64,000 nucleotides of DNA from Haemaphysalis longicornis (GCA_013339765.2 CM023454.1:139231942-139295941), one strand, 5' to 3'; shown: positions 54,113 to 63,960, counted from the stretch's first letter. The notes: generated by a model not told the origin, from the letters alone. Made by a program: numbers and translations.

Positions 54113-54745
54113 CGAAGGGGAGGGGGTGTTCTTATAGTAGTTAAAAGAGAATTCTTTGCCGCTCCTATCATATTCAATTCGTTTCTTGAATGTGTTTTTG
54201 TTTCCATGAATTGTGACGCGTTTCACGTAATAATTGCAGTTTTTTACCGCCCTCCTAATATGTCACCCTCATTCACAGCTGACTTTCGTAAAATCCTCGA
54301 TGAAACAACCATGCGTTTTCCTAATTCAGTGTTATTAATTTTTGGTGATTTCAATTTCCCGAGCATTAACTGGCCTTCACTATTCGTAGCATCCAATGAA
54401 ATCGAGGCAAACGCTTTTCTTCAGACCTGCCTTGACTTCTCGTTAACTCAATTAATTAACTCCCCCACTCGTTGTACAGCGACGTCTGCAAATATCCTTG
54501 ACTTAATACTTACCAACCATCCCGACCTTTGTTCCAATATTACTATCTTAGACGGCCTCTCGGATCATTCCATTATAACTGGTAGCATTACTCGTCCCTT
54601 GAATTCCAGAAAAACCACTAGCAAAAAAATCAGGTGCTACGCGAGAGCCGATTTTGATGCCATGAATACTAAACTGTCTCATTTCTCCGACCAGTTCTTG
54701 AATACCTACCACTCACGCTCCACTGAAGAAAATTTGCTAATTTAA
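54113..54745 (+). pseudogene. A2 ORF2 endonuclease, most of the domain
   Basis: RRGGGVLIVVKREFFAAPII, HVIIAVFYRPPNMSPSFTAD, VLLIFGDFNFPSINWPSLF (GDFN), ANILDLILTNHPDLCSNI and DGLSDHSIITGSI (SDH) are the endonuclease blocks in order. The first two blocks (Asn, Glu) are missing by 5' truncation. The domain runs straight into the linker; the frame breaks at about 54745 in a run of A. Confidence 0.8.
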
Positions 54746-55353
54746 AAAAAAAACATTTATCAATGTGACTGAGTCCTGCATTCCAGTCTTTAACCATTAA
54801 GAACAGTTGCGCAGTGCCTTGGTTCACCCGCGCACTGCGCCACTTAAACAATAAGAAAAAGCGATTTTTCAGGCAAGCAGATAAAAACAGACACTCGGGT
54901 TCTTGGCTGCGCTATAAAGAGTGTGAGAAGCAGTACTAATCACTTCTTAAATATACTCGTCGCAATTTCTACTCTCACGACCTAACATCTATGATAACTA
55001 ACAACCCTCGGAAATTCTGGCGCGTAAATAATCCTAAAAGCTACCCTGACATAATAATTGTAGATCATAACAGCCAAACTATTCCGGAATCTAAATGCGC
55101 GCAGATACTAAACAACTCATTTGCGTCGGTTTTTACTTGCGAAGACGTTATTTCATTACCAATCACAACTGTTTTCATGGAGGTCACGATGCCTGAAATC
55201 GTCATTACTGAGGGGGGAATCTTATATTTACTCAATAAACTTAAAATTTCATCAACATGTGATCATATGGGCATTAACAATACGGTACTAAAAAATACTT
55301 CCTTAAGCATTGCTCCAGTACTAGCAGCACTTTTCAACTCAGTCATTATCTGA
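54746..55353 (+). pseudogene. A2 ORF2 linker and RT fingers
   Basis: The linker matches A1 (116-523). The frame 54991-55353 includes NNPRKFWRVNNPKSYPDI, CAQILNNSFASVFTCED and LLNKLKISSTCDHMGINNTV. It ends in a shift near 55350. Confidence 0.75.
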
Positions 55354-56064
55354 GGGTTCAGTCCCGTCTGACTGGCGTATAGGGGAAAATTGCAACCCTT
55401 CTTCAAATCCGGAGATCGTTCTTCACCACTAACTACCGACCCATCTCTTTGACTAGCACCGTTTTAAAATTATCGAGCATATCATACATTCTCAAGTTAT
55501 TAAGTACCTGGAGGATCATAACACCCTTTTTAAATTCCTAACACGGTTTTCGCAAAGGTCACTCGTGCGAGACCCAATTGGCCGGATTTACTAACGATTT
55601 ATATACTTCAGTAGACTCCGGGTTGCAAGTCGATGCAATCTTCTTAGATTTTTCTAAAGCCTTCGATCGCGTTCCTCACCATAGACTACTCCTCAAGCTA
55701 TCTAAATTTAACCCTACATCCCGACGTTCTGGCTTGGATTAAAGATTTCCTCACTTCTAGGCTTCAGTTTACATTTGTCAACAATCACTCATCTGCTTTC
55801 GCTCATGTAACATCAGGGGTCCCTCAAGGTAGCGTATTAGGCCCATTACTTTTTCTAGTTTAGATTAACGACCTTCTGTCGTGTGTATCATCCCGTGTTC
55901 ACCTATTTGCTGATGACCTTGTAATTTACCGTACCATTTCTTCTGATTCCGACCGTTGCAGTCTCCAATCTGATCTAGATACTATTAACTCTTGGTGCTT
56001 AAGATGGTTGATGCCCCTTAATGTATCCAAAACCAAGCAAATGTCGTTTTCAGGTGGAACCCCC

Positions 56065-56206
56065 TGTTGAATCCCCTCCGTGGGGTATGTGCTGTCAGCA
56101 TCCCTATCATCATCATCGTGTACATAATCCTGTCATTAAAGGTCAGAACCCGTTTTCGGTCAGCCATGACACCGAACCCTGCTGCCCGTCTTCTCTTGCC
56201 TTAACA
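56065..56206 (+). repeat. 5' LTR of BEL-2
   Basis: Starts TGTTGAATCC and ends GCCTTAACA. It differs from the 3' LTR by one inserted C and one C/G change. ATTAAA in its middle is a possible poly(A) signal. Confidence 0.9.
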
Positions 56207-56422
56207 TTTTGGTGCCGACAAACCCGGGAAGAAGACCAGGGACCGAAGTGGAGAGCAGCAGGGAATGCAGTGGCTGAAGCATGTGAGACCCAGAACTGTT
56301 TACCGTCGACTCACCCTGAGCTAACTGTAACCATGGCTGACAGCGACCGCATTTGACCACCAACTCCCTCGAAGGCACCGACACCAACACTGGCGTTCCT
56401 ACCCGCCGGCCTCGAGGGACCT

Positions 56423-56770
56423 GTGACCAACCAGACTCGACCGACACCGGGCGCGGCCATTCCCGGTGCACCGACGAAAACCGACCGCAACTCTCCTACC
56501 GACGCAGACACGCCCCGTCCCGTCCAGTTCACCATGCTTGGCACCAAGAGCACCGCTACTGAAGAGCAAGCTGGTGAGCTGGACGCTCTGTGTTCGTTGC
56601 GGAACCATATCCGTACTGACTTTAAGAGAATTTTGACCAGTAGCGACCGGCTCGTTGATTTCAGAATCTTGCGACGTGACGAAGCTGAAGGCTAACTTGG
56701 AGAACCTGCAACAAATCAGAAGTGATCTAATCGAATTGGATTCTGATATATTTAACCTAGTTGAACAGGA
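56423..56770 (+). pseudogene. BEL-2 gag-like N-terminus, frameshifted
   Basis: A proline/threonine-rich start (56423-56560) leads to GELDALCSLRNHIRTDFKRI. After a shift near 56670 comes LKANLENLQQIRSDLIELDS, a heptad-rich helix like the N-terminal helices of BEL gag proteins. No zinc knuckle is seen. Identification is moderate because the conserved BEL gag box is missing. Confidence 0.5.
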
Positions 56771-56844
56771 AATTGAGCAGGAGGTAGAGTAGGGCGGATA
56801 GATACACCCTCTGCTTCTTCAGAGCAAATGCTTTACCTCCAACA

Positions 56845-57315
56845 TTGGTTACAGTGCCTAAAAACAAGCAGCCTTTAGACATCAAATCTACATCGTTTTC
56901 CGAAATGACCGTCTTCCTCAACGCCCCGAGAGAAGTTCTTATACTCGTTCGTCGAAACATGCCCAGTCGCCACAACGGGGATGGCGACAACATGCCATTA
57001 AGCATGGAGCCTGGGGAAACAGAAACGCCTCCTGTCGAACCGAACGTAGCACAACCTCCTGAAGAAACACGCATTGAGCAGCCTTCTCTGGACTTTGAGT
57101 ACATCTGTGTTCCAGACTTCATGAAGGGCGAATCCTTCCCGCAACTTCCCGAAACCTCGCAAGATGCAATCGACGAAGTGTGCGAGGTCGCACCAGTGCG
57201 TCAGCATGAGTCTTTGCATCAAAATAGAGTTGACCCTCCAAGCCTGAGCACCCTGAGCAACCACAAAAGCCTGAGCAACCACAGCTCATCGCTGCTGATC
57301 AACATGAGGCAATAG
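56845..57315 (+). pseudogene. BEL-2 internal open frame, function unknown
   Basis: This 156-codon frame has the acidic and proline-rich stretch GETETPPVEPNVAQPPEETR and a repeated SLSNH (two copies). I recognise no domain. A second open frame (57554-58000) in another phase, with LRHNTLGTVGASEIEPP, may be the degraded end of the former pol. Both are probably remnants of deleted gag-pol. Confidence 0.35.
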
Positions 57316-57992
57316 CGACGCCTGATCAAGAAAAGGCAGCATCGCTTTTTTCGTTGACGTTCATCGTGGAAATAACGTCGTCCGAATCGGAGACAACCGA
57401 CAAGAAAACAGGGGCAGCTATTGGCATGCGTGAGACCGATGGGCGAGCGTCATCCAACTCAGGCCACAAGAATTATTCCAAAACCGCCAACCCATTGAAA
57501 GTGGTCCGAGGCCGTATCTGGAATTCGTTCACGACAGACACTGGACACGCGGTGTGGTTCTGCGGCACAACACGTTGGGGACGGTCGGCGCTTCTGAGAT
57601 TGAGCCGCCGGCTTCAGCACCGCTGGAAGCGGAAGAGGTGCCCCGACTTGACGACGGCATGAAAGGATCTACATTACGGACTGAAAACCACAAGCTAGGA
57701 CTGAGGATTCATTACTGGTCTATTGGTGATCTCGCGGGCGGGAGAAAAAGAAGCCGTTGTGAGCCGTTTCGACCTGAGGAAGAATTTAGCTACCTCTCCT
57801 CTACAACGCAGAGTATCAGCAGAGCCACGCGTGCTGGTTTACCGACACCAGTCCCATTCGTTGCTTGCAAGGGGTTTGATCGAGCCGCGCGGCACCTGAG
57901 AAAAGTGCGAACTAGCGGCAGGTTCAGTGGCATCGTGTGGTTGGTGCCTCAACTCTCCAGCGGCAGACGTGTGAACTGCGGCGGCGGGAGGA

Positions 57993-58135
57993 TGTTGAAT
58001 CCCCTCCGTGGGGTATGTGCTGTCAGCATCCCTATCATCATCATCGTGTACATAATCCTGTCATTAAAGGTCAGAACCCCGTTTTCGGTCAGCCATGACA
58101 CCGAACCCTGCTGCCCGTCTTCTGTTGCCTTAACA
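57993..58135 (+). repeat. 3' LTR of BEL-2
   Basis: Same ends as the 5' LTR; two differences in 143 bp, which means a recent insertion relative to its surroundings. Confidence 0.9.
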
Positions 58136-59173
58136 CCCCCCATTTTGCAACTTATAAAGTCTAAATGCAATAGAAGTAACGAACACGTATAAATATCTTG
58201 GTCTTCACTTCAGCAATGGTTTAACATGGCACCACCATATTAACGTTATCCTTGCCTCAGCAAACCGCTCTTTAGGACTACTCAGGCGTAATCTAAAACA
58301 AGCCCCATCTCATGTAAAAAGACTTGCATATGTCACCCTTATTCGTCCAAAAATAGAATATGCCTCTGCAATCTGGCATCCTCATCAATCATATCTTACA
58401 AATAACCTCGAGTCATTACAGAACCGTGCTGCTCGCTTCATCTTTTCTGATTATTCTACATTTCCAAGGGTTACAACAATAAAACAGCGAGCTGAACTTG
58501 ATAAGTTATGCGTTCGTCGCGCTCATGCTCGTCTGTCCCTTTTCCATAAAATCTACTTCCTCCACACACCTTCACAGGATTTCTTTCAGCCTCCATAAGC
58601 CATTTTTTCACGCAGGGATCATCCCAACAAAGTTAAGCGCCCCCACTGTGTCACTCGTCCTTGTATGCATACGCATTCCTGCCCCACACCATATCGTACT
58701 GGAACGATTTGCCCTCACAATAGCAACTCAAACTGACATTACTAAATTTCAAGAACTGCTTCGCCAACCGTGATGATTTGAATTGTACTGTTTTTTGATA
58801 TGCATTATTGTGCCCCCACCGCTGTCTCCTTTTTTCCTTTCATCGTTTTTCTGTATTCAAACTGTACTTAACTAACTCGTAGAGCAATTTCCTTGTCACC
58901 GGCTTGCGCAAGCGCAATCCGTTTATTCTTTCGAATTGTTTTTAACACATTGTATTCCTGCCATATTTTGTAGAAGTAAATTTGCTTTTTCCTTTTCTTT
59001 TTTATCTTTTTTTTCTTCTCGTTCATTTCTATCTTCTTTTTTTGAACCCAGGTTTTGCTTGTTCTTTTCTACTTTTTTCTATTTTTCTAATACTGTTTGA
59101 ACATGTGGCTTTCAGTGCGTGTATGCCGCCCACCCCTATGTAATAACCTCATTGAGGGCCTTTAGGGGTAATA

Positions 59174-59191
59174 TGAAATAAATAAATAAAT
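59174..59191 (+). repeat. (AAAT)n tail of A2
   Basis: Four AAAT units follow GGGGTAATATG, the same end as A1. Confidence 0.9.
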
Positions 59192-59962
59192 AACTTTCTT
59201 GGTTATAATCCGGAAACAGCATTCATGTATGGAATAGAACATTTATGTGATCAATGCAGGAGCACGTAAGACCGGTCCCATATGGTTCTTCTCGAGTAAC
59301 CCCATCATTCGCTGTTCGAAGCCATATCCAGATGTGATTGTTAAGTAGTCAGAAACGCAAAATTTGTTAGGTGAAAGTAATATCAATGTGTAAGTCCCCC
59401 AGAAGTATCACATTATCACGTTATTCAAGTTTCTGTAACGTATACTCGAGGTCATTAAGAAAAATTTTAATATTTTTTCCAGGAGGCCTGTACACCGCTA
59501 AGAGAACAAATAATCGCTCATTGTCTTGAGCAGTATTCATCATTGTCTGCGCTTCTAAGAACGAAAGTTGCTTCACTTCGCACGACCAACTTTTAACATA
59601 CACCAATACACCTCCTTCCCTCCTGCCGTCCCGGCACAATAAAAACTGTTGGAATCGGGGAATTTGACATAGCTTTTGTAGCTTCAGTATCTACCATTAC
59701 CTCAGTAAGAACAATCACATCCAAGTTTGTTAATACATTTTCTTAGGTACAGTTCGAGAAGATCCCAATATTTTTGTAAGCTTCTAACATTTGCATAAAT
59801 AAGTCCTAAAGCTTGTACTTTTTTCTCATCTTCTAAGCGCTTTTCGTAGTATGACTGCCATTCGTCGAACGATTGGGCAACTTGGGTCATGTTACTGTAT
59901 ATACAGTTTAGATGGTCCAACCTCGCAATTCTTATAAAAACGTGCACCCTCCTGTTCCTCAC
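59192..59962 (-). pseudogene. CR1-E ORF2 endonuclease, N-terminal part
   Basis: MTQVAQSFDEWQSYYEKRLE lies upstream of LGLIYANVRSLQKYWDLLEL (the N-block with Asn). The Glu block is shifted (VIVLTEVMVDTE, about 59690-59715). RREGGVLVYVKS and LLAVYRPPGKNIKIFLNDLE lie at 59421-59625, and NVILLGDLHIDI at about 59380-59415. The trace ends at the A2 tail (59191) and continues at 54112 with the SDH-equivalent ADHYFVT. Confidence 0.75.
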
Positions 59963-60030
59963 GAAAAACCTTGCCGTTCCTCACCCAAGCAATTCATACG
60001 ATTTCCTCTGTTTCGCTCGTTTTTTACCTG

Positions 60031-60916
60031 CTAAAGCAGTGTTTTGCAGTGAGCGGTCAAGTTTTCGTTGATATAGATGCTTTCCTCCATCAGCGCACGT
60101 TGTTTTTGAAGCCACGTGTCCCTTATTGTTTTACTTGCGAATCTTACAAGTATTGGAGGGGCCATCCCTTCTTTAGCCTTAATGCGGTGAATAGCTTCCA
60201 CATGCTCATCCAAAGGTTCAGTCAGCTAAAGTCGTCGCGCCAACAACCGAAGTGTGTTTCTCAAGTTCTCCTTTGGAATTTGTGGCACACCATGTATTTC
60301 ATTGTTCCTTCTCCGCTAATACTCTTCTAAATCTGGTCGGGCATATTTTATTTCTTTCAGCTCGGATTGCTGCTTTACAAAGCCGTCTCCATGGAAAGGC
60401 ATTTTCCTGTAGACCCTTTAGGTCATCATTATGGCACTTGATGGTCATACTGATGATCGTACTGTCGTACTGAGGAGACATGTGCTCTATTGAGCTTTCT
60501 ATCGCCGTCAACTTTTCCCGTTGTTCTTTTTGTTCACTAAACACATCATCGTCCTTCTTTGTTTAAAGCTAGTTTGCCTTTTCTAGTTTTTCTAGCCGGT
60601 TTATCGCATCGGTCATTTTTGTTGATAATGACATAACACAGACCAGAACATCTTTCTGAGAGGCCTCATTGTGCCGACTACCATTGTCAGTGTTGTCTGA
60701 CCCACTTTCCCTCTGCGTCCTTAAGGGCCTTGAGGCGCCTGCTAAACACGTCGGACACGTCCAAGCATCGATATCTTTCTTTGCCAATTTCTTGAACGCC
60801 ATTTTCGTTGTCGCTGAGCATTGGCCCACGTGATAGCAATTTTTGCAGGTCAGACACTTGATGCTGTCGGCAGCGAGAGCCTTCAAGCAGGCAAGGCACA
60901 TTTTCGGTGTAGCCAT
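60031..60916 (-). pseudogene. CR1-E ORF1 with PHD-like zinc finger
   Basis: ATG at 60914-60916 opens MATPKMCLACLKALAADSIK. The finger pattern is C-X2-C, CLTCKNCYHVGQC and WTCPTC within residues 7-60, as in CR1 ORF1 proteins with a PHD or related finger. A coiled region follows (MSLSTKMTDAINRLEKLEK; then EQKEQREKLTAIESS in another frame). The C-terminal block has HVEAIHRIKAKEGMAPPILV and RFASKTIRDTWLQKQ (60031-60213), the esterase-free RNA-binding type. Two frame changes. Confidence 0.75.
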
Positions 60917-60998
60917 TTCATTTAAACAACACCGTGCAGTTAGCTAAGCGTTACGAAACAGCAGTTATTCAAGCAAAAGGTTTCAATATTCTTACGTT

Positions 60999-61049
60999 AA
61001 ATGAAAAGCGGAACATGTGTGAGCGCAGTTCGTGCGCTCCGCTGGACTG
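60999..61049 (-). repeat. CR1-E leader repeat, inner copy
   Basis: The 51-bp stretch matches 61305-61355 at 47 of 51 positions, same orientation, 306 bp apart. On the minus strand it begins CAGTCCAGCGGAG, with TTTCAGTC forming an initiator-like site. It lies 83 bp upstream of ORF1. Confidence 0.85.
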
Positions 61050-61074
61050 AAACCTCGCAATTGTCGTTGCTTCA

Positions 61075-61081
61075 CTTTATA
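61075..61081 (-). promoter_or_regulatory. TATA box upstream of the inner CR1-E leader
   Basis: TATAAAG on the minus strand starts 32 bp upstream of the first base of the inner leader (61049) and 33 bp upstream of the A in TCAGT. Spacing fits a TATA/initiator promoter. This promoter lies inside the element and would drive transcription of ORF1 and ORF2 from the inner leader. Confidence 0.6.
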
Positions 61082-61304
61082 GCCGTGGTCGCCCTACTGT
61101 CCGCTGCCTATTGGTCCGTCTGGTGTGACGACACGGCCAAAAACCGAGAGCAATGCCTCTGTCCGTTGTGGCTGAAGAAAGTCGTCTTTCGACCTGGCCC
61201 CCGATATCACCCGCTGCGGTGGTGCAGGTTGTCGATGCTCCGGCGTGCTTCCTCGAAAAGCAGCTGGCTTCCTCCGACGACGAAGACCGGCACAGCAAAA
61301 CCTA

Positions 61305-61355
61305 AAATGAAAAGCGGAACATGTGTGAGCGTTGTTCGTGCGCTCCGATTGACTG
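61305..61355 (-). repeat. CR1-E leader repeat, outer copy, at the element's 5' terminus
   Basis: It begins CAGTCAATCGGAG at 61355 on the minus strand. J2 sequence resumes at 61356, so the repeat starts at the very first base of the inserted element. Confidence 0.8.
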
Positions 61356-62626
61356 CCAAAGCATAAACAAGGATAAACAAAAACAAAGCACCTAGTGCCT
61401 TTATTTCTACACCACTTTTTAGGTCTTCAGCATAAATACCAATGTGCAGAGTTCTATACAGACGCGTCCAAAACAAATTCTGAAGTGTCATGTGCTGTAC
61501 TTGGACCGCACTTTTGAGCTTCAAAAATCGTTATTCCTTGCAGTAGCATTTTCACAGGCGAAGCCCAAGCCATTGCAGTGGCTATAGAACATAAAATATA
61601 GAACAAAATAGTTTCCTAGGTCATATTAAACTGATTGTCTGAGTGTGATGAAAGCCATGTCCCTTAGCGAAGCCGCTTAAGAACGCATTCTTCAATTCGC
61701 TCAGTCACGCTATCATGACAGCATATTCGATGGGACTCAAAATTACTGTATACAGGGTTCGTGGTTATTGTAGAATAGCAGGAAATGAGGCCGTTGATAG
61801 GAAATGAGGCTGCTGATAGGGAGGCAGCTGTCGCTGCTATTCGTAGTGATGTGGGCATAATCTGGTGCCTTACTGTGACCCGGAAATCGCTCATTAAAAC
61901 TCCGGGAACGCTGGCAGAGAAACACTGGGACACGCAAACATAAAACAAACTTCATACCAGTAAAAAACAAATAGGTAGACACGTAACCAAAAAACTACAC
62001 AGGTCTGTTGAAGTTGCTCTGTGTCGTGTGAGGATAGGGCACACACATGGCACACATGCATACCTCTTAAATGGAACACCACGACCGACATGTGGCAAAT
62101 GTGGAGGAGATCTGTCTGTGCTCCATTATTATTGAGTGTTGGTCACTCGAAACAATCAGACAAAAAAACCTTCGCTAGTATATACGCACAACACATACCA
62201 CTACACCCTGAACACTTTCTCTCGTATGAAAGAAAACAGTTTCAAAAAAGTTTTAGACTAATTGGCCGAGGTTGACTTTTTATGAAAATTTTTTATCGCG
62301 CCTAACCCCAGCTTGTCCGTCAGTAATGAGGCAATTGGCTGAGGAAATTTTCCGTGACAGTCAGGGGCCTCATCCCTTTTGTGCTAGGCAAAAACTACCG
62401 GAGGCACCCTGGTTTTTAGCCCAAATCTTTTTATACTCTCAGAATTAGTTCTAATTCACTTTTTACTGAGAATCATTGGCCTTATACACCGATATAACAT
62501 AAGCAGCTTTTAACGAAAGCATCCAGCATTTAACTCATCTGCGACATTAAAACACCCTTGTTTTGGAGCTCTTTGGCCTAGACGCCCTTGCACCATTAAT
62601 CAATATCATCATTATCATCACCATCA
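61356..62626 (+). pseudogene. J2 ORF2 RNase H and C-terminal region (after CR1-E)
   Basis: The pre-RNase H stretch FLGLQHKYQCAEFYTDASKT gives the first Asp (about 61434-61466). SIFTGEAQAIAVAIEHKI gives the Glu (about 61540-61590). The third Asp region is shifted. The C-terminus shows HTWHTCIPLKWNTTTDMWQM (62043-62100) and FASIYAQHIPLHPEHFLS, a module known from I-type ORF2 proteins. LFGLDALAPLINI runs into the ATC-rich tail. A few stops and shifts are present. Confidence 0.75.
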
Positions 62627-62640
62627 TTGTGGAGTGTAGG

Positions 62641-63403
62641 TAGAATTGCAGAAGATCCAGGTTTTCGTTCGAGAAGCTCCTTCAATTCTACTACCATATC
62701 AAAGTCTTGTTTAGGCTTCCGTTCTTTATGGTTCTGCGGAGAAGCCTGGGTTGAGGGGTTAGGCTTGAATCTCAAGGTGCGGTTGGATGGCTTGCAAGTT
62801 GCAGTTGTTGGTGTGTTTGGTGCTGGATTTGAAGCTGGAACTCGTTGCGTTTGCTTTTTCATTTGAGAGAAGAGGTTAGGGGATCTGTTGGGCCTGGAGC
62901 TCAAACGCAGACTGAAGACTAGATTGCTCATTCTCATCGGTCGCCATCTCCTTGTCCCTAGCTGGCTTGGTAGCAGTGTGCCCGCCGAGCCTTTGTCTCG
63001 GCGAATTCATCTTCCTCGTCAGAGAGAGAGGCAGCAGCTGGTGATGATGGAGTTGGGGGGGGGCTTGTTTGAGGACTTGGATGGATGCAGTGAGGGTGTG
63101 AAAAGACTTGGCTATGTTGACATTTCTTGTTGGACAGCGTGGATCTCATTCATGAGCTTCGTTGTTTACCTTGAGAAGTTGCTCCTCTCTGGCTGAGCAG
63201 TTTGGTGTAGATCTTGCATTTGGTGAGTCAGAGGCGACCATTACCCAGGTGACTTTTTGTCCCTGTGTTGATCGGTTTCGGTTCACGCTCCGACTACGAT
63301 CCCTGGCTGCAGATTGTTGCCTCCCTCTGCTTTCACTCCTTTTCCGGCTAGTGCTCCTTCGCCAAGTGGGCGAGTCTTGGGATTTGGCAGGCCGGTGTCG
63401 CAA
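62641..63403 (-). pseudogene. I-3 ORF1 C-terminal part and start of ORF2
   Basis: The frame 63146-63403 is rich in Arg/Ser repeats (SRKRSESRGRQQSAARDRSR) followed by QGQKVTWVMVAS, typical for ORF1 of tick I elements. Further frames (62958-63149, 62720-62937) carry an acidic SDEEDEF stretch and low-complexity sequence. Near 62660-62710 another frame reads W**N*RSF then NENLDLLQFYL, a decayed version of the WQWNCR start of the endonuclease. Confidence 0.65.
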
Positions 63404-63640
63404 CCCCCGTGAGTGCGCTTACTTCAACATTGTAACTGCGTCGGGGATACGCATCCCCGAAGTTCCCAAGATGAGCGTCCTTGGCCCGCTGCTAAAGAAA
63501 AGCGCCCGGCACAAAGAGAGCAGCAACAAGCCTGCCACCCAGGCAGTAGCCGACATCCAGCTTATAAATGGAGACTCGACGCAAAGGGTGGGCATGCGTA
63601 ACAATGCCGACGGACAATTCTGCTTGCCCAGCCGCCGCTC
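63404..63640. other. Unassigned sequence right of I-3
   Basis: A plus-strand open frame runs through here into the next feature without a recognisable domain. It contains the palindrome GGGATACGCATCCCC at 63446-63460. Confidence 0.35.
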
Positions 63641-63960
63641 AGTTGGCAGGAGGCCTCATCATAAGCAGATACAGACCGCGTCAGTCGCCGCCCTAGGAGG
63701 TTTAAACATGCTTACCCCAGAACACCATTCGAGTGGTGTGTGCAGTGCTTGTGCAGTATATCCGGCGGACCAACTGCACATCATGTGGCACTTTGCCCTG
63801 CTGATGAGCGAAGCTACCTGCAAGACATACCCTCCCGAACTTCCAAGTTTAGTGCAGTCTACAGACAAAGACACTCAACTATGGGAGGTGCAGCAAGCCC
63901 GGGGTACGCAATAAAAGAACAACCTTCACGATCCGCCACAAAGGGGCCTAACTTAGGTAG
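63641..63960 (+). pseudogene. I-clade LINE ORF2 C-terminal fragment
   Basis: VCSACAVYPADQLHIMWHFA (about 63737-63796) fits the CX2C...H-x-W-H zinc-like module at the end of I-type ORF2 proteins. RSYLQDIP and ELPSLVQSTDKDTQLWEVQQ, followed by ARG, resemble the helical tail that follows it. Two frames alternate. The fragment runs toward the right edge of the window. Confidence 0.5.

Larger units (their letters stand above)
56065..58135 (+). mobile_element. Small BEL/Pao-type LTR element, BEL-2, complete but non-autonomous
   Basis: Two LTRs of 142 and 143 bp bracket 1786 bp. The insertion has a 5-bp target duplication, CCCCC (56060-56064; 58136-58140); A1 shows the empty site with six C at 1425-1430. 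A TGGTGCCGACAAACCCGGG stretch 4 bp after the 5' LTR is a primer-binding-site-like sequence. The polypurine tract GGCGGGAGGA precedes the 3' LTR. There is a gag-like region but no RT or integrase, so it would need another element's proteins. Confidence 0.9.
55354..58770 (+). pseudogene. A2 ORF2 reverse transcriptase, split by BEL-2
   Basis: Motif A, IFLDFSKAFDRVPHHRLLLK, is at about 55638-55700. Motif B, TSGVPQGSVLGPLLFLV, is at about 55810-55862. LFADDLVIYRTIS follows at about 55905-55945 and keeps both Asp of motif C. BEL-2 interrupts at 56065; the RT resumes at 58136 with NTYKYLGLHFSNGLTWHH (about 58180-58235) and LLRRNLKQAPSHVKRLAYVT. Stops occur at about 55860 and elsewhere. Confidence 0.8.
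54113..59191 (+). mobile_element. CR1-clade LINE copy A2, inserted in CR1-E, carrying BEL-2
   Basis: A2 starts in the endonuclease (5'-truncated) and continues through linker, RT, 3' UTR and an (AAAT)n tail (59174-59191). Its flanks are CR1-E endonuclease sequence on both sides: AAC at 54110-54112 and 59192-59194 is a possible 3-bp target duplication. BEL-2 is inserted in its RT at 56065. The family is that of A1, with which it shares most of its sequence. Confidence 0.85.
46318..61355 (-). mobile_element. Full-length CR1 LINE, CR1-E, split by three later insertions
   Basis: CR1-E's own pieces on the minus strand are 61355-59192, 54112-52846, 52530-52195 and 47353-46318, about 4.8 kb in all. 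They give in order a 5' leader repeat, ORF1 with a PHD-like finger, endonuclease, linker, RT, C-terminus, 3' UTR and a (TTCAAC)n tail. A2, RTE-3 and CR1-C occupy the gaps. Each junction fits: the endonuclease resumes at ADHYFVT, the RT at motif B, and the thumb at FLDDKFSF. The element sits in J2; no target duplication was seen. Confidence 0.75.
41881..62626 (+). mobile_element. Full-length I/jockey-superfamily LINE J2, split by CR1-E
   Basis: J2's own sequence is 41881-46317 and 61356-62626, about 5.7 kb together: 5' UTR, ORF1, endonuclease, RT, thumb, RNase H, C-terminus and an ATC-rich tail (62600-62626). CR1-E occupies 46318-61355. The 14-bp target duplication flanks the whole. The 5' start matches J1. 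Frameshifts are common in both ORFs, so J2 is dead. RNase H after a jockey-like RT suggests the I group. Confidence 0.85.
38603..63403 (-). mobile_element. I-clade LINE I-3, split by the 20.7-kb J2 insertion
   Basis: I-3 consists of two outer parts on the minus strand: 63403-62641 (ORF1 end and first residues of ORF2) and 41880-38603 (the rest of ORF2). They join inside the endonuclease. On the right the ORF2 frame reads up to LDLLQFYLHS (62645-62670) and on the left it resumes with TNKPDIILLQES (about 41840-41875). A 14-bp target duplication of J2 lies exactly at the join (41867-41880 and 62627-62640). The C-terminus is cut by Gypsy-4. Confidence 0.8.
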
